From contig JARFIW010000831.1 of NCBI GenBank assembly GCA_036346225.1, positions 2,666,001-2,730,000 on the forward strand: a stretch of 64,000 nucleotides of DNA, given 5' to 3'. A program made the position numbers and the translations under genes. The notes beneath the pieces were generated by a model, which ran no database searches, was not told the origin of the DNA, and was given only the letters and a program-made list of their open reading frames with translations. This DNA is from Platerodrilus igneus. Its lineage: Eukaryota > Arthropoda > Insecta > Coleoptera > Lycidae. This document shows, piece after piece, positions 45,253 through 57,000 of the stretch; the stretch's first letter is position 1, and every line of letters starts with the position of its first letter.

Positions 45253-45395
45253 GTCCGATATGACTGACAAAAATGCCAAACATAATTGAAAGTTTGGTTG
45301 GTATATGCTTGTGTACATGATTTAGATTTGTTAATATTCCGATTGTCGTCACTGGTCTTGATGGTGTAATTGGAAAACGCATGGTGATTCAAAAC
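45253..45395 (+). mobile_element. SINE-2 copy 4, 5' half
   Basis: The full leader (GCCAAACATAATTGAAAGTT through GATTTAGATTTGTTAATAT), then GTCGTCACTGGTCTTGATGG with box A TGGTGTAATTGG, diverging after CGCATGG. It lacks box B and the body. Copies 3 and 4 lie in tandem. Confidence 0.7.
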
Positions 45396-46129
45396 TTCGT
45401 AGAAATATCTTAACTGGTGCTAAAGATTGGGTCATAGATTGGTATTTTCACAAAAAAATTATTTTTAAAAACTAAAATTGAACCAAATATTTTCAGAGTA
45501 CCTATAAAAATAATGAGGCAACTAGCCACGTACCCTAATTAAAATTCCATGACGAGTAACCTTCGGTATAATATTTATGCTGCATGACAAGTCTATCATA
45601 AAATGTTATGGTATTATTTGTGGTTTAAAGTTAAAAAATCACAAATTGAGATGTGATTTATTGTTAGCGGTGCCAATGACACCAGATAAACGTTTCAAAT
45701 AATTTTTCATTATGTTAATAGATCATAGGTGAAACTGAGCAGAGTTTCATTTTTCGTAGTAAAATACAAGAGTGGATTTATACGAGGGAGCTTCAACATA
45801 CCAAGGAAACACAGAGAACCAGTAGCGTGTATCAGGGGACTTCAACTCTTCGGAAAGTCCTCCATAAATTTTTCTTTTCCTGCATTAATTTTACTTAATT
45901 TTAATTTTTTACTGCAGTTTTCCGTAGAGTGGCTAAATTAAATAAACAGAAGAGGTAAAGCTTTAGTTACCAGAACAAGTAATAAACGTCTGCTTGAAGC
46001 AACCACTCTTCAACTAGGTGGGCACGTCACAAGAAAGATTACCTAGACTTTTGGTGGTTTGGTGCCCTGCTCATTACGCCTATTATTTCATTCATTAACT
46101 CAAAGACTAAAAATCTTACCAAGTATCTT
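45396..46129. other. Intron DNA, unassigned
   Basis: A 70-residue plus-strand frame (45,729-45,941) begins after a possible ATG but has no motif that I recognise. Nothing else is seen. Confidence 0.35.
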
Positions 46130-46525
46130 AAATTTGAAATCTAAATTTTCAGTAAAGAACTCTTCTGAACTTATCAAAAAATTATCCAATTTAATGATAC
46201 CTAAAGACATTAGTTAGTCTGAATATTTGTAGTTTATTTTCTCAAGAGCAGCCTAAATGAAAAGAATTAATTAAACGGTTATTATATAATTCTAACATTG
46301 ATGATGACATAGCCCATAAATTTAACAATCTTTTGGAAATGTCTTGATCAAAACTTTTTCAATTCAATAAAAAATATTATAAACAAAATGATGATTTGCC
46401 AATGGGGGGTAATTTAAGTCCTTGTTTAGCTGAAATATTTTTGGAACACTTAGAAACTAAGTATATATCAATAAATAATTTGTTTATAAATCATGTTCTG
46501 TTACCATCGGTATGTGGATGATATA

Positions 46526-47832
46526 CAGTATTGCCCGAAATAAACAGTACTGAAACTAAGTTGGCGTTGTTTTTATGCATGCGCTGTCACACTCAAGTTA
46601 GCTAGTATAGACCTGTCAAGTAAATCTCAAACAAGTAATTAGTAGGGCCTAATTGTTAAAAATGGTGTTAAGTACAGAGGAGAAAGTGTTTCTGGTAGAG
46701 CATTATTTTCGTTCATACGGAATCGGCCGACGTAATGGTGCAAGTTTGCTATACGTGTCTGATCAATTCACACAAAGGTTTAATAAACGTTCTCCAAGTA
46801 ATGCTGTAATTTTGAAGGTTATTGAAAAGTTTAGAAATACAGGTAGTGTATTGTGCCAACGAAAAGGAAACTCGGGCGTCCCAGGACAGTTAACAACAAC
46901 AATAACCATGAACGTGTTTTGAGCAAATCTTAGAAAATCCAAAAGTCAGCCAGGCAAGGACAGCGTTACAACTTGATTTAAAAGAACTTCCTTTCAAAGA
47001 ATCCTGAAGGAGCTGGGTACATTTTCGTATGTGATTCAGGTACATCAACAACTACATCCTCGGGATTATCGCAGTAGAGTGGAATATTGCGCCAGAATTC
47101 TCGCGTTACAGTATGAAAATCCTGAATTTTTGAAAAATGTTTGGTTTTCAGATGAAGCACATTTTCACTTGTCAGGCTATGTGAATCGTCGCACAAATCG
47201 ATTTCTGGGCTTTGCCAGACCCGATGAGGTTCAAGAGGTTCCTTTACATAGTGAAAAGTGAGTGTCTGGTGTGCTGTTTCCGGACACGGAATCATTGGTC
47301 CGTACTTTATCGAAGAGAATGGTAGGCAAGTCACACTTAATCAACAGAGGTACAGACAAATTTTAACACGATTTATCCCTGATCTACGTCAATTCTGTCG
47401 TGCACGTAACTTGGCATTTCAAACCAATTTTTCAGCAGGACAGGGCAACTTGCCATACTGCTGCCGCAATTCGTCAATTTCTTCAAGAACATTTTCCAAG
47501 CAAATTCATATCACGATTTACTGACTTCCTTATCCTTCACATTCTCCAGACCTCACACCTCCAGACGCATACATTTGGGGCATGGCTAAAAATGCCGTTT
47601 TCAAACGGGCACCACAAACCATCGATGAATTAAAGGATGCCGTTAGAGTCTTCTTCGCAGCCCTGAGACAACCCTTATTCAATAACATGACCAGAAACTT
47701 AGAACATCGTTATGAAGTCTGTCTCGAACGAGGAGGTGCACATTTAGAACATATAATAAAGTGTCAATAATATGTATTTTTTAAATATACAAAACATTAC
47801 AATTTCAGTACTGTTTATTTCGGGCAATACTG
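46526..47832 (+). mobile_element. Mariner-type DNA transposon, DD41D-like, 1307 bp
   Basis: Perfect 30-bp terminal inverted repeats start CAGTATTGCCCGAAATAAAC (46,526-46,555; complement 47,803-47,832). TA duplications are at 46,524-46,525 and 47,833-47,834. One transposase frame fills the element. By my count 41 residues separate the second and third catalytic D, fitting the DD41D group (rosa/Visitor) of the mariner superfamily; the group name is from memory. Confidence 0.88.
46662..47770 (+). pseudogene. Mariner-type transposase, frameshifted
   Basis: The start is taken at 46,662 (MVLSTEEKVFLVEHYFRSYG), an N-terminal helix-turn-helix like that of many insect mariners. The catalytic residues are D in VWFSDEAHFHLSGYVN, D in FQQDRATCHTAAAIRQF and D in SPDLTPPDAYIWG. 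The C-terminus is HRYEVCLERGGAHLEHII. The frame changes near 46,905, 46,980, 47,260, 47,430 and at the CC at 47,527-47,528, mostly by single bases. The transposase would cut and paste the element at TA. Perfect TIRs with so broken a frame are odd. Confidence 0.85.
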
Positions 47833-48073
47833 TACATATCATTTTCAATGTGAAAAAAGAATTACTCAACTAATTTTTCATATCATCATCAAAAATAACA
47901 TTTACCATTGTAGTGTTCTTATTAACTATTGGGGGGGTTTCTACATAAAATTCGAAGATAAATCAAGTATACTGCGTCATAAATAATTTTATTAGAAACA
48001 TACAAATTTGTCACTTACCTAACAAAACTTACCACTAATTGGATGATATATTTCATCTTAAATCTTAATCTAC

Positions 48074-48361
48074 TTAGACTCTAAACGGAATAATTGGTGA
48101 CGCCGCCCTAAAAATAAAACCTTTTTCTTTGTTGTGCATTGTTGAATCCATACAACTGTAGTATGATTGCCGATTGATTAGGTGATGATCGTACTTAAAT
48201 TCAACCATGTGATGCTCCTCATAGTTATAATAATAATTATTGTTCTTCTCGTTGTAACCAGCGAGAACCGACTCTCTCTCGCCGTCCCCGTGGTCCGTGC
48301 GTTTTCTCTTATTCCGAGCACCTCCCTCGTGAGATCGGTGTTTTCCGTCATACGACAACAA
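48074..48361 (-). CDS. Unrecognised 95-residue open frame
   Basis: It begins MLSYDGKHRSHEGG, has a basic cluster RNKRKRTDHGDGER and a Tyr/Asn-rich stretch NEKNNNYYYNYEEHHMVEF, and ends in PIIPFRV. Its 5' part is GC-richer than the neighbouring intron DNA. It could be an exon of a nested gene, a TE leader or chance. No function is proposed. Confidence 0.25.
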   Translation of the reverse strand: MLSYDGKHRSHEGGARNKRKRTDHGDGERESVLAGYNEKNNNYYYNYEEHHMVEFKYDHHLINRQSYYSCMDSTMHNKEKGFIFRAASPIIPFRV

Positions 48362-48896
48362 CCCCAGCTATTGAATATCCGGTTACGCATCACATTATTC
48401 ACTTTTAAATATTGTATATAACTTTAGAACCACTACACCATAGAGATCAATGAGGACAACACATTGGCTTATTTGAATTTTTTCATATCCATCAATGATA
48501 CTAATTTAGAAACATTCACAGAAAATCTATAATTCCGTTTAATTCATTTCATCTTATACAATATAAAAAGGTATTTTTCCATAGTGCTATACATAAATGC
48601 ATAATACACCTTTATCAGATATTAATTTTAATAAAGAACCCAATACCATAATACAGTAGCATATAATAATAATTATAAAAATACTTGTCTTGAAAAGATT
48701 TTTAAATAAACATTATGATAAAAACTTCATTATAGATAATACAAATCGTTTGCAAATTTCCCATAATAATATAAACATCAATACAAAATACTATATAATA
48801 CCTTACATTGGGAATCTATCATATCAATTTGGAAACATTCTTAAAAGTAGAGAGGTAAATATATCATTTACAGTACTTAATTCTACGACGAAAATG

Positions 48897-48897
<1 letters not shown>

Positions 48898-48953
<56 letters not shown>
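48898..48953. repeat. (TA)n microsatellite
   Basis: About 56 bp of uninterrupted TA. Unlike the arrays at 27, 31, 33 and 35 kb it is not next to a CACAGCAA motif. Confidence 0.95.
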
Positions 48954-48957
<4 letters not shown>

Positions 48958-49559
48958 TTATTCACCATTATGGTACATAACATTGTACATAATATGGAAA
49001 GTCAATGGATAATATGTAATACAGTTTTATATATCTAAAGCTAAATATATGATCACATTGTGACTAGTTAAAATTTATTGTTAAAACTTAAAAATAATAT
49101 ATTTTAGTTATATAATAGAGTATTTAGTATATAAAAATAACATTATTAATATCACTTAAAATTAGTAGAAAGATGTATCTATTGTAGTTTAAAGAGCAAT
49201 TACTGAAAAGTTCCCAAATCGTGATTTAAATAATCTACAACTTTATAGAAGGCATTAACAATTAAAAACTTTTTAACTTTAGACTTGAACATTTTATATT
49301 CAGTTATTTTTTTCAGCTTTATCGGTAATGCATTATATAAAATAATACAATTATAAAATGGAGAAGTTTTGAATAAATTAGTGTTGTGTGAAGGAATAAG
49401 TAGACATCCTCTGTGTCTTGTATTGTGTGTATGTTGGCTACCAACAGTTGAAAAGAATGAGAGATTTTTCTTTACAAATAATAGATTGTCTAAGATATAT
49501 ACCGAAGGAAAAGTTAGAATCTGATTATTTATAAATGTGCTCTTGCATGATTCTCTACT

Positions 49560-52003
49560 TTTCAGGTTAAAGATAAGTCTTAAAATACGCTTTTGAGAAA
49601 CAAAGATTCTATGTGTTTTGCTGCCTTACCCCAGATAAGAACACCATAAGCAATGAATGAGTAAGCTAATCCATAGTAGATATTCATTAAACCTGATCGG
49701 TCAAGACAATCACGCAACTGTAAAATTACATAAAATGCTTTATTTAATTGCTTGCAAACAAATTCAATATGGTCCGTCCATGATAAAGTGCTATCTAGAT
49801 GAAAGCCTAAAACTTAACTTTGTTTTGAAAAGGTATGGTTTGATGTGTGTTTAATTGATGGTGATTTGACCTTATATTGTAAAAGTTAATAATTGTAGTT
49901 TTGAATTGTTTAGGACTAATCTGTTTCTATGACACCAAGAGGTCATTTCGTCTATGACTGCTTTAATTTTAATTTCCAAGTCATTAATATTAGAAGCAGA
50001 GACTGTTATAGTGGTATCATCTGCATACAAAACAGTTTGTCCATTTGCAATATGATTAGGCAAGTCATTGATAAATAGTACGAACAGTAATGGCCCTAAT
50101 ATAGATCCTTGTCCAACTCCAAGATCCACATTGTAAGAAGACGACAATAGATGCTGATATTTAACTTGAAGTTTCCGATCACTCAAGTAGGAATATATCC
50201 AATTTTGTAGTTTACCACGGATACCGATAGCGGCCAGTTTACCATCTAAAATATTTTTATCTACTATGTCAAAAGCTTTTGTTAGGTCAAATAATAAAGT
50301 GACGACAAAATTGCCTTTATCTAATTCTTGGTGAATGTATTTAACCAACTGAAAAGCAGCAGTAGCTGTTGATTTACTTTTAACAAACCCATGTTGTGAA
50401 CTATGAATAATACCATATTTATCAAGAAATGTAACTATCGTCTACTGATTATTTTTTCCATGATTTTTGAAATAACACTAATGATGGATATCGGACGGTA
50501 ATTACTTACATCTTTAGCATTACCCTTCTTAAAAATGGGTGTAACCTTACTAATTTTTAAGCAATTTGGAAATATCCCATTTTGAAATGAGCTATTTATT
50601 AAAACTTTAAGTGGGTTAATTATTTCCATTACAATGTGTTTTACAATGAAGCTAGTTAAGTCATCAGTACCTGCAGTTTTAGTATTTTTTAACTCTTGAA
50701 TGACATTAATTAACTCTATCTCATCTGTTTCATAAAAAAAGAATGAGGTACTAACATTTCCAACAAAAGTTGTCGGAGGAAGAGAAAGGTTTGATCCAAG
50801 ATCGTTAAGAACAGTTAGATTTGCTATATCAGCAAAATATCTTGCAAATGTATTGGCTATCATTTCTCCATTATTATGATCAACACCTTTAACATTAAGG
50901 GTTAAATTTATGTCATTGTTTTAAGTTTGCCTAGTTTAGTATTAACAATCATCCAAGTTGCCTTGGTTATATTGTTTGCAGTTTTAATTATTGAAGTAAA
51001 ATATTTTATTTTAGTATCCTTAACTTTTTGTTTATATGTTTTAAGTCTAGATTTATAAAGCAACCTTGATTCATTAGTGTTGATTCTTCTGTTTAACAAA
51101 AACAGGTATAAAACTCTTTTTTTCTCTACTGTTAATTCTGGAGTCACCCACTGCTTATTCCTACATTTTATATTTTGTTTTTTTTTAAAAAACACTTTAC
51201 ATGGCAAATGGATATTTAATTGATGTAAAAGGATTTGTATAAAATTTTCGAAAGCTTCATTAATATCACGTCTTTCAAAATCTGGCCAGGTTACATTACT
51301 CAGAGTATGCTTAAATTTAATTAGATTTTTGTCAGACGTTATCCTAACGTTAAATTGTTGAATGTATTCTTTGGTGTTGGATTGTTCATATTTTATAGAT
51401 ATTATGTGTGCAAAATGATCCAACAGGAGGGGATTGACTAACTGTATACTGTACAGTTCTTCTGGTAATGAGGTTACCATATAATCTATACATGTCGAAC
51501 TCATCATGTCATTTTTATCGACACACCCTTGTGGGTAAATTAATAGTATTGGAAAATAATGAGAAAGACTCGAATATATCCAAAAGTGATTTTTTGATGC
51601 TATTATTATTAAAGTAGTTAATATTTAGATCCCCACATAGAATAATATTTGTGGTTTTTCTTGAAATACGCTGTAAGGCCAAGACCAATCTAATAAAGAA
51701 TAATGTTGTATCACCACTTGGAGGACGATAGGTAGAGAGCAATATAACTTTAAGTTTGTTAATGTAAAGAGAGTGGCAAGCCATTTCTATGTGGCCCTCC
51801 ACTGATAAGTCTTCAACAATTCTGGTGTTTATCACAACTATAGATTTTCTTGTCATTATTAAAGACCCACCGTGTTTACCAGATTTGCGAGCAAAGTAAC
51901 TAGTGATTTTAAAACATTCAAGATTGAAATTAGAAATTGTCTGCTCTTGTAACCAATGTTCTGTTAAGCAAAGTATATCAATATCATGTTCATTAATGAA
52001 CAA
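49560..52003 (-). pseudogene. LINE-E ORF2 endonuclease-reverse transcriptase, frameshifted
   Basis: APE motifs: ILCLTEHWLQEQ, KHGGSLIM, LLSTYRPPSGD, NIILCGDLNINYF and SSTCIDYMVTSLP with LLDHFAHI. RT: NTKTAGTDDLTSFIVKH, KVTPIFKKGNAKDVSNYRPI, LLFDLTKAFDIVDKNIL (motif A), GVGQGSILGPLLFVLFINDL and TVLYADDTTITV (catalytic ADD). Beyond: LGFHLDSTLSWTDHIEFVC and GLAYSFIAYGVLIWG. Most of the sequence is open and only a few single-step frame changes occur (near 50,440, 50,900, 51,510 and 49,860), so the element inserted relatively recently. Confidence 0.88.
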
Positions 52004-52092
52004 TTCAATTTCACTAATCTTACTGAATGCACTTCTAATATTGATATGAGCTATTTTAAGTGTATTTAAATTTAAATAGCAGTTATGCTTTA

Positions 52093-53454
52093 CTATGTAG
52101 TTACTATTTGAAGGTGGTTGTGACGAAAATTTTCCGACTTACTGATAACAGTAACTGAACTGCTAGTTGATAAGTCTAGAATAGAATCAGATTTGAAACT
52201 AACAATGCTACTATCTAACTCTAAGTTGGTTCTACTAATTTCAGTAATTACACAGGAATTTCCAAAATAAGCATTTTTCTTTAACAAACAACTTCCAATC
52301 AAATTACATAATTCGTAGCTGCCTTTATCATTAAGATAACGTCCATTAGCATTGTATGACTTTTGATTTAAAATACAATTAATATCTGCTATCGCTATAT
52401 GAGAATATATTCGCTTAAGCCTGTTTACTTCATTACACAATTTACTATTAATTGAAAATATATAATCATTATGTTTATTAGAGTTAGTCGCATAAGAATA
52501 AGGAACAGTCATAAACAGGACATTAACATTACTAACTATTTCACATACATTTCTAATATCTATATGACCAAATGAACAACCATTTAATATATTATTATGA
52601 CCACCAATAATAACTATAAAATCATTTTAGTCAAATCTTTTGTCAAATTTTTAATATCACACACAATCTCCTGGAATGTAGCATTTGGTTTAAACAAACA
52701 TTGAAAATCAAACATTTTACCAAAATAATTTGAAAATACATTATACAGGTGTCTACCATAATTATCTGCTAAAATTAAAACCTTATGTTTTCCATTTCTG
52801 CTTATCTGAGACTGATTTGGAATAGGTATCTGTTTATTTTCACTTAGTTTAATTGCAATTTGACTCTTTTTTTCATTATTTGTAGGAGCTATCTTTGAAT
52901 AATGTTTCTCTGGCTGATTTTCTAACATCTGTGTCCTCTTAAGTATCAATTCATCATTTGTTAAATTAATATGAGGTTTTAGTGTTATCTCTAAGTATTG
53001 AAGTTATTAATGTATTTAACTGCTTACTTAATTTATCAACTTGTTTTTGAAGGATTGATATTTTATCAGCTACTATAGCATCAACAATACTAGAAAACTC
53101 AGAGCTCTTTAGAAATTCACTAATTTCCGTACTAATAATCTTATAATTTAGCAGCTTATCTGTAGATGTTTGAACAAATGTAGTATCACTTTGAACCAGT
53201 TTTAAGTTATAATTCTCCTTATTTACAGTTTTGATAGTGTTCTTAGTATTTCCAGTTATTAGCAAACATTTATCACAATTATATACCTTTTTACCATTTG
53301 TGTCTATTTTTAATGTCCCTTTTCTGTCACTACATGAAATGTGCACCCTACAATAGCACTTAACACATTGATAAACTTTTTTAACTGCTTTGGCACTACA
53401 GTAAATACAAAATTCTGTGAGAGCTATTGCACTTGTGTTTTCATTGTCCACCAT
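52093..53454 (-). pseudogene. LINE-E ORF1: PHD-like zinc finger plus SGNH-esterase-like domain
   Basis: Residues 1-60 from MVDNENTSAIALTEFCIYCS hold Cys pairs CIYC, CVKC, a CRVHISC and a CDKC, a PHD-like cross-brace. A coiled-coil-like segment follows (ISILQKQVDKLSKQLNTLI). After frame changes at about 52,970, 52,614 and 52,510, the second domain has KVLILADNYGRHLYNVF (block I), FIVIIGGHNNILNG (block III) and NGRYLNDKGSYELCNLIG (C-terminal block). ORF1 proteins bind the LINE RNA; the esterase role is unclear. The usual nucleophile Ser of block I appears as Asn and the usual His before LN as Tyr. Confidence 0.75.
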
Positions 53455-53460
53455 CTTGAA

Positions 53461-55660
53461 ACCTATATATTGCTATGATAATAGGGTTATTTAGGAGTAT
53501 ATAGAGTCATAGGGGTCGCATCCTACAGGTAAATAGTACTAAAAGCTAGAAAACTAAACAATTTTATCATAAAAAGTGCGTAATTCACAAATTATGCAAA
53601 AAGCAAACATTTAACACACTGTGTAAGCTTCACAGTTAACTTTAATTAATGCAGGGAAGCTCATCCTTCAATAATACAATTCAGTAAGATAAATAACTGT
53701 GTACGCAATCAAACTTATTTTACACCAGAAAAGCATTCATAAATTCTAAATAAATATGCATTAAAAACATCGAAAGCTAGAAAATCATGATAGGAATTCT
53801 GTTAAAAATTAAACACGCAATAGTGCAAAGAAATAACAAAGCTTCCTCGTAATAAACGCACCTTTCAAAACAAATAAGTTTAGGAAATGCATTTCAATTT
53901 ACGTCATTATAGAAATTTCGCCTACGCGATAGTTAACATGAAGTAAATTCAAAACTCAAAACATTATCTTGACAAAATAAAGCCATAAGTAGTCTACGTA
54001 AGAAATCGAGTTAAAATTTCCTACAACAACACTAAACAGACGATTGAAAGTACACCATATAGAAGTTGAATACTACGTGACCTACAGCATTGTTTCAGTG
54101 GACTATTATCAAATTCATACTTGAGAAAGCTCAGAGTTTTAACAAGATCCTATAGCATGACTTAAACTTTGACCGAAGCACACCGATAACCAATGGTGTC
54201 AGATAGAGGCGTTGCTTTACATATCACTCAAATTTGATAAACAAGCAGTTTTCCTTCAACCTGAGCACACTCCATATCAGTTCAAATAAAAAATTTACGT
54301 GAAAGTGAACATAGAAAAATTAAATAATTATATTCCGTGGAAGTCGTGATAGAAAATTTTGAAATTAAATTAAGTTTTGCCATTAACTGGATAACACAAG
54401 TGAAAGCTTATTAATTAAACATAAATTTTAATATCTATAATTTAGGGCTTTGGGAAAATCTGGGAAACTCTAAGTAATAATCTGAAATTTAAGTAGAAAT
54501 CTAAGTGAAAATCTACGTGAAACTCTAGATTGGTACATAAATCTAAATAAATCCAAATTTAAATCGATCTAAAATTGCATAAAAATATTGGTTTGCATCT
54601 ACGTATCCGAGCACAAAACCGAGGATTGTTCTAAGCATTGAATGGGCCGCTTGGCCAAGCGGTACTATAAAATCAACATGTGAACTCAACTGAAAGCAAT
54701 CCAGGGATACTGGTCAACAGCGCGCAGTAGCAGATCCAAGGATAGGGAGAACAAAAAAACACGCAAGGAAAACTATACGTCAGAAAATTATCTAAATAGC
54801 ATAAGGCATTATTTTCTTTTTTATTGAACATCTATTTTTTTATTATTACAACAGAATATTTATGTAGTCATCAAAAATCTTTTTTATTACGTGAAAATTT
54901 ACGTAAAAGGGAAGTCATTGAACGTTTCCAATAGTGTACAGTGTCATTTTTGCTGACTTTAAACTAACTAAAGGAACTATAATTTTGGGGATAAACAAAT
55001 TCATACTATTATTATTTGATTCACGGGTTAATTTTGTCGAATAGTGAATCATATTAAGCTGTAAAGTGTATATATTTTTTCTTTGTCATTATACAAATCT
55101 TGGTCAATTTCGTTTGTCTCATTCAAGTAGGAAAGTATTAGATAAAAAGGAGGTAAATTCTTTGTTATTGTAAGGTTGTGCACTCTTGTGTGAATTAGAC
55201 TGAGCTAACATATCATTTCATTGTTAATAACATAGCAGGTTTAATCTTTTTATTAATGAATGCTTTCTATGTTACCATGTTCGTTTTTCTTGTTACCTCG
55301 TCGATGGTCAAGATGTAAAGGATTAATTTTGAAATATCCAAAATTAACTAGTATAAGATTGTCCAGATGTTAGGTTATGATTTTTGTGTCTTGGTTTGTG
55401 TTCCGTGATGATACGTTTCTGTTCCGTTATGGTTAATTTTCAAAAATTCTGGATCTTCTAAATGAGTAGATAAGTGTAAATATTACTTAGTTGATGTGTG
55501 TCTGGTTTTTTATCAATTTCTGATCGTTGTTTGGCGATATGGTACATTTCTAGTATAGTTCACTTGTTATAATTTTGTTGTTTACTTAAGATTTTCAGAT
55601 TTTTCCTAACTTATGCAGTGGTCTTGATTTTTGTGAATATGTTCTGTTAAAGCACAACGA
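53461..55660. other. Intron DNA, unassigned
   Basis: The part nearest LINE-E may be its 5' UTR. There is no recognisable gene up to the Penelope fragment at 55.66 kb. Confidence 0.4.
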
Positions 55661-55663
55661 CTT

Positions 55664-57000
55664 TTGTTAGTTTTTATATCATTTTTATGTCCTGCTATTC
55701 TTTGTTTTAATTTGCTGGTATGTACCAAGAAAAATCTTGGCAATTACACGTTAATTGGTACACTAAATCAGAAGAAACGAGGAATTATCAAAACCATGTA
55801 TGATAGAGCAAAATTAATATCATCAAATGAAGAAATTTTAAAGAAAGAGAAAGATCGAATCAGATGTACACTAACAGAAAACAAGTACCCTAAAAGAATA
55901 ATAGAGAAAAAATGAATAAAGTCCCAAAAAATAAAGAAATAGAAAACAAAAACAACGATATGCAATAAAAAATGCTCTCGATACCATACAGAAAAGGATT
56001 CTCCGAAAAATCCAAAGAATAGGAAACAAATTCAGAATTAAAACAGTATTTAGAACCAACAATTCACTAAGAGCACAATTAACGAAAACAAAAACCAAAA
56101 ACGCAATACAAAGTTCAAAAAACTGCATCTACAAAATACCGTGTGAATGTAATAAGTTTTATATAGGGGAAAGTTCCAGACCATTTGAAGTTCGATTAAA
56201 AGAACATGAATCATACATAAAAAATAGAAAATTTGAAAAATCCATGATTTGCCAACATGCATGGGGCTCCAGTCATAAAATAAAATGGGAGGACGCAAAA
56301 ATTATCGACAAAGAAGAAAACCACCAAAAATGCAAAATCAAAAAAGCTGCTTATATAACCCTACATAAAAATAACTGCGTAGCAAACGAATCCGTGACTT
56401 TCAGTAAACAATGGATTCCATTACTAAAAGAAATAACAAATGAAAATCAAGGTAGCATTGCAAGTTTTTCTTGGGTTTTCCTTGCGATATTAACATGAAA
56501 TACACCTTACATACATGATTTCTATTTATACATACTACTAATTACTAACAATAGGCATATTAGCAGCCTCTGGCTGCTTAAGGCTTATGGTAACGTAATC
56601 ACACACTTCTTTAATAACCATACTCTCAACCATATAAATAGAAACATGTTAAAAAATGTTTTCCAAACCTCAAATTATTGAATTTATTTAAAATTACCAA
56701 TAAAAATTAATCAACTGATTTCACGTTAAGCGTATTGGCTACCTAAAAAGTCGGTCCCAGGCCGCAACACAAATTGAAGGCAATCATTCTTTTAAACTTT
56801 AAAATTTTCACCTAATGTACTCAAACCAAATATATAGAACAACAATAAATCAAAGTCGCCTTCAATTTATGTCATAAATGTCAAACTTGAAGTTTTTATT
56901 ATTTTGACAGAGATCCTAGTTCATGGATCGAAACGTAAATAAAGATGATTTTAAAAACTATGAGTGGTTTACTTCCCAAAGAAGATTAAGAAAAACACAA
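55664..57000 (+). mobile_element. Penelope-like element PLE-2, 3' part with terminal sequence
   Basis: It contains the end of the RT (QKKRGIIKTMYDRAKLIS), a GIY-YIG endonuclease and a 3' non-coding region (56,560-57,000). This region matches the arms of the palindrome at 28.1-29.6 kb and the inner part of the 17.6-kb repeat. GGATCGAAACGTAAAT (56,930-56,945) and AACTATGAGTGGTT (56,957-56,970) are shared by several copies. Confidence 0.8.
55740..56498 (+). pseudogene. PLE-2 RT C-terminus and GIY-YIG endonuclease
   Basis: The RT thumb end reads RGIIKTMYDRAKLISSNEEI. After a shift near 55,915 the endonuclease follows: CIYKIPCECNKFYIGESSRP (GIY-YIG-type YK..C...YIG), FEVRLKEHESYIKNRK, ICQHAWGSSHKIKWEDAKII and an ITNENQ end. 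This arrangement, with a CCHH-like zinc-binding Cys pair next to the GIY-YIG, is usual for animal Penelope-like elements. The upstream RT is missing. Confidence 0.82.

Larger units (their letters stand above)
46130..47950 (+). mobile_element. Penelope-like element PLE-3, RT fragment interrupted by a mariner
   Basis: RT blocks in plus orientation: IKRLLYNSNIDDDIAHKFNN, KKYYKQNDDLPMGGNLSPCL, AEIFLEHLETKY and YHRYVDDI. The DNA transposon at 46,526-47,832 inserted at a TA within the sequence for YVDDI. After it the frame resumes HIIFNVKKELL. Both ends of the element are missing. It is a different Penelope lineage from PLE-1 (MGSNLSPITA, FVDDL). Confidence 0.8.
49100..53460 (-). mobile_element. 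LINE-E, CR1/L2-like non-LTR retrotransposon, nearly full length
   Basis: Two open-frame regions in minus orientation: ORF1 (53,454 to ~52,090) with a PHD-like zinc finger and an SGNH-hydrolase-like domain, and ORF2 (52,003 to ~49,560) with endonuclease and RT. ORF1 esterase domains are known in CR1/L2-group elements. It lies in the 17.3-kb intron of the host gene, in the same orientation. Confidence 0.85.
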
